The notes beneath the pieces are model-generated. The model was not told where the DNA came from. It saw only the letters and a program-made list of their open reading frames with translations, and ran no database searches. Source: CAYLSV01 sp964386435 (lineage in GTDB: Bacteria; Planctomycetota; Phycisphaerae; Tepidisphaerales; Tepidisphaeraceae). Taken from it: a stretch of DNA of 32,838 nucleotides. A program made the position numbers and the translations under genes. Below are positions 15,712 to 25,316 of the stretch, piece by piece. Each line of letters starts with the position of its first letter. Position 1 is the stretch's first letter. The stretch covers positions 1 through 32,838 of the forward strand of contig CAYLSV010000040.1 in assembly GCA_964386435.1 (NCBI GenBank), given 5' to 3'.

Positions 15712-15715
<4 letters not shown>
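15041..15715 (-). CDS. Uma2-family (DUF820) putative restriction endonuclease-like protein
   Basis: A PD-(D/E)XK-fold protein of the Uma2 family, function unproven, common in multiple copies in planctomycetes and cyanobacteria. Signatures: LTPEEFEVADHDNRLVELV (opening with the E of the fold), VRRPDVAVLKPE, VPDVAVEVVSPGDALYKVHA and KVREFHGYGIPLVWVVIP, the D...EV(V)SP...K pattern with W(V)V at the end. ATG 15715 overlaps the metH stop as ATGA; ATG 15712 or 15703 are alternatives. It is on the same strand as metH, 3' of it, so the two may be co-transcribed although their roles are unrelated. Confidence 0.85.
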
Positions 15716-18315
<2,600 letters not shown>

Positions 18316-18340
18316 GACGTCCGATAGTAGCGGTAGTAAG

Positions 18341-18406
18341 TGCTGATCTGTGATTGCTGAATGCTGATCTTCCGGAAGTTCAGCGATCAGCAATCACGAA
18401 TCAGCA
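18341..18406. repeat. Imperfect inverted repeat between metH and kefB-like gene
   Basis: 18341-18360 (TGCTGATCTGTGATTGCTGA) pairs with 18387-18406, with about two mismatches. The motif GCTGAT recurs between. It occupies the promoter gap between the divergent genes. Confidence 0.75.
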
Positions 18407-18429
18407 ATGGGTTCCGCTACCCTGCCGCC

Positions 18430-20121
18430 GTGGAAGAAGGCTGGCACCTGCTGACGAACGTCCTGATGCTGCTCGGCGGGGCGCTCTTGCTCGGCACCGT
18501 CGCGGAGCTGCTCAAGCAGTCGGCCATCGTCGGCTACCTGGCGGCGGGCATGCTGCTGGGGCCGAACGTCTTCGGCTTCATCGGCGGCGGCGAGGGCGGC
18601 ATCGAGGAGGTCGAACTCATCGGTGAGCTGGGCGTGGCGCTTTTGCTGTTCACCATCGGATTGGAGTTCAGCTTTGCCCGGCTGCGGAAGCTGGGGCCGG
18701 TGGCGCTCTTGGGCGGCACGCTGCAGATCGTGCTGACGGCCGTCGCCGTGACGGCGGCGGCAACGCTGGCGGGGCTGTCGCCCAAGCCGGCGATCGCAGT
18801 TGGCTGCATCACGGCCCTTTCTTCGACGGCCATCGTGCTGCGGCTGCTCATCGACAACGCCAGCATCGAGTCGCCCCACGGCCGCAACGCCACCGGCGTG
18901 CTGCTGGTGCAGGACACGGCCGTGCTGCCGGTCACACTCGTCGTCTCGGCGCTGGCCGGCGGCGGCACGATAGGCGACATGGCGTTCACGATGGTCAAGA
19001 CGCTCGGCTTCGCGGTGGTGCTGTTCGGCGGGTTGTTCGTCGTGCTGAACCTGATCGTGCCGAAGCTGCTGAACTTGCGCGAGTGGAGCCGCAACCGGGA
19101 GTTCCCGATTCTGCTGGCGCTCATCCTGGCCCTCGGCAGCGCGGCGGCGGCACACGAGGCGAAGATCTCCCCAGCCATCGGGGCGTTTCTGGCCGGTGTG
19201 CTCTTGGCGGGCAGCCCGTTCGCCACGCAGATCCGGGCCGACATCGCTTCGCTGCGGACGGTGCTGGTGACGCTGTTCTTCGCGGCCGTGGGCATGCTGG
19301 CCGACCCGGTGTGGGCGGCGATGAACCCGCACCTGATCATCGGTGCGGTGCTCGCGGTCGTGGTGGGCAAGGCGGCGGTGGTGTTCGGCGTGCTGAGTTT
19401 GCCGACGAAGCTGCTGCGGCAGCCGCCGGCGGTGGCGTTGGCGTCGGGGCTGTGCCTGGCGCAGATCGGCGAGTTCGGGTTTGTGCTAGCAAAGATCGCC
19501 CGCGGCGACGGCGAGAGCGGTCTCATTGGCGAGGAAGCGTTCAAGCTGCTGATCGCCACGACGGTCGTGTCGCTGTTCGCCACGCCATACTTGGTGAAGT
19601 TCGGGCCCCGCTGGTCGGGCAAGCTGCTCAGCCGCCGGGCCGAACACGCCGACGGCAGCATCGAACGGGCCGACCCCGCGGCCCCGAGGGAGCGGCACGT
19701 CCTGCTCGCCGGCTTCGGCCCGGCGGGGCAGCTGGTGGCCAGCGAATTGATCGAGCACTTCGGCGACCGCATCACCGTGCTCGACCTCAACCCCAAGGCG
19801 GCCGCGGCGGTGGACCAGTACGGCATCAACTTCCACCTCGGCGACGCCGGCAGCGCCGAGGTGCTGGAGCACGCCAGGATCCAGGAGGCGGCCGCGTTGA
19901 TCGTCACGCTGCCCGACCCGCAGGCCGTCCGCAACGTGGTCCACACGGCCCGGCAGCTTTGCCCGCAGGTGACGATAATCGCCCGCAGCCGCTACCACGC
20001 CTACCGCTGGGAGATCATGCTCGCCGGGGCGGAGGTGGTGGTCGACGAAGAGGAACAAGTCGGCCGCCGCCTGGCGGCCGAGGCCCGGGACATTCTGGGG
20101 CTGGCGGACGAGCCGGCGTAG
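18430..20121 (+). CDS. KefB-type monovalent cation:proton antiporter (CPA2) with RCK domain
   Basis: A 563-residue protein in two parts. Residues 1-400 hold about 12 membrane helices with CPA2 signatures: IVGYLAAGMLLGPNVFGF, LGVALLLFTIGLEFS, ALSSTAIVLRLL, LLVQDTAVLP and GAFLAGVLLAGSPF. From about residue 420 follows a nucleotide-binding RCK-N (TrkA-N) domain: RHVLLAGFGPAGQLVASELI with an Asp/Asn-type strand end ITVLDLNP. These carriers exchange K+ or Na+ for H+ under control of a bound nucleotide. No RCK-C domain. The start is taken as GTG 18430 because the in-frame ATG 18361 lies inside an inverted repeat and would add unrelated residues. The gene ends one base from the next, convergent, gene. 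Confidence 0.88.
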   Translation: MEEGWHLLTNVLMLLGGALLLGTVAELLKQSAIVGYLAAGMLLGPNVFGFIGGGEGGIEEVELIGELGVALLLFTIGLEFSFARLRKLGPVALLGGTLQIVLTAVAVTAAATLAGLSPKPAIAVGCITALSSTAIVLRLLIDNASIESPHGRNATGVLLVQDTAVLPVTLVVSALAGGGTIGDMAFTMVKTLGFAVVLFGGLFVVLNLIVPKLLNLREWSRNREFPILLALILALGSAAAAHEAKISPAIGAFLAGVLLAGSPFATQIRADIASLRTVLVTLFFAAVGMLADPVWAAMNPHLIIGAVLAVVVGKAAVVFGVLSLPTKLLRQPPAVALASGLCLAQIGEFGFVLAKIARGDGESGLIGEEAFKLLIATTVVSLFATPYLVKFGPRWSGKLLSRRAEHADGSIERADPAAPRERHVLLAGFGPAGQLVASELIEHFGDRITVLDLNPKAAAAVDQYGINFHLGDAGSAEVLEHARIQEAAALIVTLPDPQAVRNVVHTARQLCPQVTIIARSRYHAYRWEIMLAGAEVVVDEEEQVGRRLAAEARDILGLADEPA

Positions 20122-20122
20122 G

Positions 20123-21289
20123 TCAGTCTTCCTCGTCTTCGCCGCCAAAGAGCGAGCCGAGCCCGCCGCCCCGAACACCGCCATCATGATCATGGGGGGC
20201 GGGGCTGGCGTGGGGCGACCAATTGCCGGCCCGCAGATCGTGCAGGAACTCACTCGTTGCCACGCCCCACGGATCGGACGTGTCGACCGAGGCAAAGCCG
20301 TTGTAGATCGCCACGCCCGCCGCGTTCTTACGGACCACATCGAGCTGCTGCCGGAAGAAGTCGCCCTCGATCGGGTCAAGCGGCCTGTCGTTGCTGGCGT
20401 TGTGGTAAAGCATCCACACCATGGGCACCACCGGCTTGCCATAGGCTTGGGCGGCGGCGATGTTTTCTTCGGCGAAGTGCTGCCAACCGGTGCGGTCTTC
20501 GTAGAACGTGTAGAGCGAGGGGTTGGTGAAGTCGAGTTGGTCGACCAGCGGCTGCAGGTAGGCGTTCGCCTCTTGCCACCCGTCGAAGCGGGCCTTGAGC
20601 TTGGGCAGGTTCCGGGCCTGCCACGTATCGCGGTTGTTGGCCAAATCGTCCAACGCCTTGCGGTAGGGTGCGGTGGACCAATAGTCGCGGATCGGAGCAA
20701 CGCTGTAGATGCCAATCTCCAGATCGGGCCGCTCGTTGCGGATGTGCTGGATGAGCGTCGTGAACCGCTCGATCGATGCATCGACCTCCGCCACCGGGTG
20801 ACGGCGGATGTCGGTCTTCCACTTCTCAATGTTGATGATGTAGGGCGAGTTGGGCCGGGCGTTTTGAAGGGAGTGGTTGATTTTCTCCCAGCTTAGAACG
20901 GAATGGGTGCCACCTTCGGGGGCCGGGTCGGTCAGTTGGTGGTCTGCGGGCCGTGCAACCATCTCGATGCCCCGACCGTCGAACGCATCGCGCATCATGA
21001 CCGACGTGTGCTTCATGGTGGCGTCCCACACGCGGAAACTGTCGTTGTTCACCCGTTGCGGAAGCTCGAGCGGCTTCCTGCCCAGCGGCTCGGCGGGCTC
21101 CGCATTCGCGGCATCCTGGCGGGGCGGGAGGATGTGCTGCTGAGACAGCTCCATCCACAATTGCGGCTGGATCGCCATCGGGTCGACGAAGGCCGCGTCC
21201 AAGCTGTCGTGCGGCTCCACCCCCTGCCCAGCCAACATGCGGCGGTCTTCGAGCTTGTCCAACGTCGTGTCAATAAAAGTGGGGGTCAT
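20123..21289 (-). CDS. LEPR-XLL-motif protein with TIM-barrel glycosidase-like region
   Basis: A 388-residue protein. It starts FIDTTLDKLEDRRMLAG, the planctomycete LEPR-XLL-type N-terminal motif seen on exported or surface proteins; no classical signal peptide follows. The body reads INIEKWKTDIRRHP, FTTLIQHIRNERPDLEIGIY, DQLDFTNPSLYTFYEDRTG, PVVPMVWMLYHNASNDRP and GVAIYNGFASVDTSDPWG, a TIM-barrel layout reminiscent of hyaluronidase or GH-like proteins with sugar-binding aromatics. I do not recognise the exact family, and no catalytic pair can be named with certainty. AGAGGA nine bases before ATG 21289 supports that start. The end is Gly/Asp-rich (GGGLGSLFGGEDEED). Confidence 0.65.
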   Translation of the reverse strand: MTPTFIDTTLDKLEDRRMLAGQGVEPHDSLDAAFVDPMAIQPQLWMELSQQHILPPRQDAANAEPAEPLGRKPLELPQRVNNDSFRVWDATMKHTSVMMRDAFDGRGIEMVARPADHQLTDPAPEGGTHSVLSWEKINHSLQNARPNSPYIINIEKWKTDIRRHPVAEVDASIERFTTLIQHIRNERPDLEIGIYSVAPIRDYWSTAPYRKALDDLANNRDTWQARNLPKLKARFDGWQEANAYLQPLVDQLDFTNPSLYTFYEDRTGWQHFAEENIAAAQAYGKPVVPMVWMLYHNASNDRPLDPIEGDFFRQQLDVVRKNAAGVAIYNGFASVDTSDPWGVATSEFLHDLRAGNWSPHASPAPHDHDGGVRGGGLGSLFGGEDEED

Positions 21290-21368
21290 GCCGGGGTTCC
21301 TCTGCACTCACCGTCGGATTGAATCTGCCAACCGTTGACCGGAAGGAGGACCAAATAAACGTCTTTAT

Positions 21369-21385
21369 CCGACCTGCCGGGTCGG
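21369..21385 (-). terminator. Possible terminator after the secreted repeat-protein gene
   Basis: CCGACC-TGCCG-GGTCGG hairpin 38 bases past the stop of the gene at 21423-24224. On the minus strand it is followed by an AT-rich stretch but no real T-run, so the call is weak. Confidence 0.35.
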
Positions 21386-21422
21386 CGACGGCGGCGTAAC
21401 CGGCGCGATCATCATTGGCGGC

Positions 21423-24224
21423 TCAGTTTGTCGGCGGCACGAAGTCTGGCAGGAGTTCCTGCCGCAAGGCGACGTAGGCGTCGTGCCATCGGGGGCCGCC
21501 GGCGTTGTCGCCGTAGCGGATGAAGTCGCTTTTGATCCGCGTCTCCAGTTGCGGCGTGATCTCGCCCTGCCGCTGTTTGCTTCGCAGCCACTTGACGAGC
21601 GTTTCCCAGTAGTTGTCGTTGTACACCTGTGTGATCTCGCCGGTGATCGGGTCGCGGCGGGTTTCGACCGGGCGGCCCAGCACGTTGTCCTGCAGCAGCC
21701 GGCCGAACCGGGCCTCGGCCGTGGCGAAATCTTCCGCGGCGAACGCGACGCGGCCCTCGCCCAGAATGACCGCGGCGTCGTAGGGTCGGGCCTGCAGCCG
21801 TTCAGGACCGGCGAGTTCACGATATATCGCCTCGTTCTCCGGGTTGCGGAGCTCCTCGAACGCCTGCTTCGCCTCGGCCAGCAGTTCGGTTTTGCGGGTC
21901 CCGCTCGCGGCCTCGGCGGCGATGCGGCGGCTGTCGGCGTCGTAGCGGCGGTAGGTGTAAACCGCCTGCTCGCCCAGATTCGCGTCCTCGGCGAACTCGA
22001 CCAACTTCGGCGTCAGCGAGATCCGCGCCTCGGCCAACGACCGCTGCCGCTCCGCGTCGTTGAACCGCTGGGCCTCGGCGAACTGGGCGTCAAGCGTTTC
22101 GAGGAAGTCGAGCACAAGCTGCACGCCCCGCTCCGGGCCGCTCTGCCGGACGTAGGCCAGCAGTTGCTCGGTCGCTTCTTCCAACGAGCCGAGGGCGGTG
22201 AGGGCCTGGAACCGCAGGAAGAGCGCCTGCCCCAGCAGGTTCTGGCCGTTGGGCAAGTCGGCGACGATTTCCTCGATGCCTTCGAGTTGCTGGATCGCCT
22301 GGGCCGGTTGATCCTGCTCGTTGATCGACAGCCCGGCCTGCTGAAGTTGCACGCCGGCCAACCGTTGCCGGGCGGTGGCCGAGTCGTCGCCGCGGAGCTG
22401 GGCGGCGACGGTGGCGGCGCGACGCTGCACCTCTTCCAGCATGTTCGGCCGCTGCGGCGCGTCCTCCGACAACTCGGCCAGCCGGGCTCCGGTGGCCAGC
22501 AACATGTAGTACTGTGCCTGCCCGAAATCCTCGTCATTCGCCGTGATCCGGCCGAGCACGGCGACGGCCTTGGCCGGTTCACCCATCCGCAGAAGCTGCA
22601 CGCCGTACGGCAAAGCGAACCGCGTCAGGTTGTACGGCGGCTCGATCGCGATCGGCAAAAACTTGTTCCGCAACTCGGCGGTGCGGATGTCATCCGCGGT
22701 CGACGGCTCGCGACTGAGTTGCCCGATGATGACCTCGGCGTACTCCAACGCCGTGCGGCCACGCTGCAAATCGTCCCCGGCGTCGGCGGCGAAATCGAGA
22801 TACGCCTCGGCGGCGTCGGCCGGGCGGTTGAGGGTCTCCAGCAGCAACCCGAGCTGCCACGACGCTTCGGCCTTGCCGCGGGTCGAGACGCCGGGCCGGG
22901 TCAGCACTTCCTCGGCGGCGGCGGCGGCGGTGGCGAGAACATTTTCATCAAACGCCTCGCCACGGGTCGCCTTACGGAAATCATCGGCGGCCCGGTCGAT
23001 TGCGGCGAGCAACTGCAGCCGGTTGAGCTGCGTCACGTCCGGATTGTCCGGCAGATCGCCCTCGATCTGCTGCATGACCACCGGCCGAAACGCCGGGTTT
23101 CGATCAGCCAGATTGGCCAGCACGTCCAGCGCCTCGTCATTGAGTTGGTCCCGCTGATCGGCACCGGCCGCGGCCGCTTCGGCGCTTTTCACCCGCCACT
23201 CCAGCACCTCGGCGTAGGTCGCGCTCACCTCGTCCTGCGGCAGATTGCTAGCCACCCACTGCTTCAATTCCGCGGCCCGATCCGCGGCTTCCTCCAGCGC
23301 GCCGCTCTGGATGTCGGCGACGGTGCGAAAGTACCGGGCGGTATACTGCTGCCCCAGGACGCTGGGCACCAGACTCTCATCCGCGGCGACCTTCGGGAAG
23401 CTCGTCGGCGCCGGCTCGATCGCGGCATCGAGCACGGCCTTGGCTTGCTCGTTGCCGTCGTCGGTGCCGAGCAGCAGGGCACTTTTCCCTAAGAAATTCA
23501 GCACGCCCAGCACCTCAACGCCCTGGATGCCGGCGAACTGCTGCAGATAATCGACCGCCTGCCGCGCCCGGTTGGCCCGGTTGGGGTCGGCCGGGTCGAG
23601 GGAGAGGGCGTAGTAATAGTTGAGGATTTGCCGGGTGTATTCGCTGTTGCCCGACAGCTCGACAAGTTGCTGAAGCTGGGCGGCCACGGCGTCGCTGCCG
23701 GTGGCTTCGAGGCGTTCTTCGAGTTGAAGCTGCCGCTCCTGGATGAGCGCCAGCGCCCGGTCGACCACGGCAATCGTCGCCTCGGCGGTCGGCCGAAGGC
23801 GTTGCTGGATCTGCGGGTTGGGGCCCCAAAGTTCCAGGTCCGAGGCATCGTTGCTCATGCCTTGAAAGACGAGAATGCCGGCCTGCTCGATGAGCAGCTG
23901 CGGGTCGGTCATCGTCGGCAGAATCGGCTGGATGTTCTGCACGACGCTCGCCACGGCTTCGCGGCGTTCCTCGGCCGAGAGGTTCGGGCCGTCGTTCTGC
24001 AGCCGGGAGAGGGCGACCGAGACGGTGTACGCCTGCCGCTGATCCTGGGGCACGTCGAGCTCGTCGAACGCCCGGTCCAGCAGCGTCCCCAGATCCCGGC
24101 CGGCCAACTCGCCGAGCAGACGGTCCTCTGGCAACGCGTCGAGCCCGGTCGGTTCCTGGGCAACGAGCGGCGCGGCAACAGCAAGAGCGGCGGCAACAAT
24201 TAGAAGGCGGGGCATCGGGGTCAT
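21423..24224 (-). CDS. Large secreted TPR-like repeat protein
   Basis: A 933-residue protein with a signal peptide (RLLIVAAALAVAAPLVAQ) and a long alpha-helical solenoid. Repeated Ala/Leu/Glu-rich helix pairs run through the length (for example AEAYLDFAADAGDDLQRGRT, AQYYMLLATGARLAELSED, GEGRVAFAAEDFATAEARFG), which fits degenerate TPR units for protein binding in the periplasm. The C-terminal end reads TQVYNDNYWETLVKWLRSKQ. No enzyme motif is seen. It lies on the same strand as asd, 58 bases downstream, and as the LEPR-XLL gene, 133 bases upstream of it. ATG 24224 is taken; the ATG three codons later is equally good. Function unknown. Confidence 0.7.
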   Translation of the reverse strand: MTPMPRLLIVAAALAVAAPLVAQEPTGLDALPEDRLLGELAGRDLGTLLDRAFDELDVPQDQRQAYTVSVALSRLQNDGPNLSAEERREAVASVVQNIQPILPTMTDPQLLIEQAGILVFQGMSNDASDLELWGPNPQIQQRLRPTAEATIAVVDRALALIQERQLQLEERLEATGSDAVAAQLQQLVELSGNSEYTRQILNYYYALSLDPADPNRANRARQAVDYLQQFAGIQGVEVLGVLNFLGKSALLLGTDDGNEQAKAVLDAAIEPAPTSFPKVAADESLVPSVLGQQYTARYFRTVADIQSGALEEAADRAAELKQWVASNLPQDEVSATYAEVLEWRVKSAEAAAAGADQRDQLNDEALDVLANLADRNPAFRPVVMQQIEGDLPDNPDVTQLNRLQLLAAIDRAADDFRKATRGEAFDENVLATAAAAAEEVLTRPGVSTRGKAEASWQLGLLLETLNRPADAAEAYLDFAADAGDDLQRGRTALEYAEVIIGQLSREPSTADDIRTAELRNKFLPIAIEPPYNLTRFALPYGVQLLRMGEPAKAVAVLGRITANDEDFGQAQYYMLLATGARLAELSEDAPQRPNMLEEVQRRAATVAAQLRGDDSATARQRLAGVQLQQAGLSINEQDQPAQAIQQLEGIEEIVADLPNGQNLLGQALFLRFQALTALGSLEEATEQLLAYVRQSGPERGVQLVLDFLETLDAQFAEAQRFNDAERQRSLAEARISLTPKLVEFAEDANLGEQAVYTYRRYDADSRRIAAEAASGTRKTELLAEAKQAFEELRNPENEAIYRELAGPERLQARPYDAAVILGEGRVAFAAEDFATAEARFGRLLQDNVLGRPVETRRDPITGEITQVYNDNYWETLVKWLRSKQRQGEITPQLETRIKSDFIRYGDNAGGPRWHDAYVALRQELLPDFVPPTN

Positions 24225-24282
24225 CGTATAAACGTGCGGCGTCCTGGGAACAGCGACCATTGGCGCAACATTGCGGCGACAT

Positions 24283-25266
24283 CTACAGCAGCAACTCGGC
24301 GATTTGCACGGCGTTCGTCGCCGCCCCTTTGCGGATTTGATCGCCGGCCAAAAACAGCTCCAACCCCCGGCCGTCGTCGCGGCTCATGTCCTGCCGGATG
24401 CGGCCGACGAGCACGTCGTCGTAATCGCTGGCCGCCAAAGGCGTTGGGTCGTCCACCAGCTTCACGCCGGGCGCCGACTTTAAGATATCAACAGCCGCCG
24501 ACGGGGTGATCGGCTGGGCGAACTCGAGGTTCAGGCTCTCGCAGTGGGCTCTGGGAACCGGCACCCGAACGCAGGTCGCGGCGACGGCCAAATCCGGCAG
24601 GCTGAAGATTTTGCGAGTTTCGCGGGAGAGTTTCCGCTCTTCCTCGTTGTAACCGGTCTCGTCGATCGGGGTGTCGTGGCAGAAAACGTTGTCGACGATC
24701 GGGTGCGGAAACAGCTCGGCCGTCGGTTCCTGGCCGTCGGCGAGTTGCTTTTGCTGGCGTCGCAACTCATCGAGCCCCTGCGCCCCGGCACCGCTGACGG
24801 CTTGGTAGGTGCTGACGATCATCCGCCGCAGCCGCCGCGCCTTGTGCAGCGGCCAGACGGCGACGGCCATCAGGATCGTCGAGCAGTTCGGGTTGGCGAT
24901 GAGGCCGGGGTGCTTTTTGATGGCGTCGGCGTTGACCTCGGGGACGATCAGCGGGACGCCGTCGGTCATGCGGAAGGCGCTGCTGTTGTCGATGACCACG
25001 GCCCCGGCTTTGACGGCGGCCGGGGCGAATGCCTTGCTCGTTGCGCCGCCGGCGGAAAACAGCGCAACGTCGACGCCGCCAAAGCTTTCGGGCGTCAGCT
25101 CCTTCACCGTCACCTCGCCGCCCTTGAACGGCACGGTGCGGCCGGCGCTGCGGGCGCTGGCCAGGCAGGTCAGCTCGCCGACTGGAAAATCGCGTTCCTC
25201 CAGGATCTGCAACAACTCCCGGCCCACGGCCCCGGTCGCTCCGACAATCGCCACGTGCTTGCTCAT
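24283..25266 (-). CDS. asd: Aspartate-semialdehyde dehydrogenase
   Basis: A 327-residue enzyme that reduces aspartyl phosphate to aspartate semialdehyde with NADPH, the branch point to Lys, Met, Thr and diaminopimelate. The NADP-binding loop is VGATGAVGRELL (8-19). The catalytic cysteine is Cys128 in NPNCST, the acid/base histidine His241 in PVPRAHCESLN. SAGGATSKAF and YQAVSGAGAQGLDEL are other family landmarks. Length is normal. It faces the ABC exporter gene, with 50 bases between the starts. Confidence 0.95.
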   Translation of the reverse strand: MSKHVAIVGATGAVGRELLQILEERDFPVGELTCLASARSAGRTVPFKGGEVTVKELTPESFGGVDVALFSAGGATSKAFAPAAVKAGAVVIDNSSAFRMTDGVPLIVPEVNADAIKKHPGLIANPNCSTILMAVAVWPLHKARRLRRMIVSTYQAVSGAGAQGLDELRRQQKQLADGQEPTAELFPHPIVDNVFCHDTPIDETGYNEEERKLSRETRKIFSLPDLAVAATCVRVPVPRAHCESLNLEFAQPITPSAAVDILKSAPGVKLVDDPTPLAASDYDDVLVGRIRQDMSRDDGRGLELFLAGDQIRKGAATNAVQIAELLL

Positions 25267-25316
25267 GCGGCGGCAGTGTATTCAGCGGCGGGTCGCCGTA
25301 GCATGGCGGCCCCTCG

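Noticed and set aside
18361..18429. ATG 18361 as start of the antiporter
   Set aside because: It lies inside the inverted repeat and adds residues unlike any antiporter N-terminus.
18316..18429. Cobalamin or SAM riboswitch upstream of metH
   Set aside because: The gap is only 114 bases and is taken up by an inverted repeat; no riboswitch core seen.
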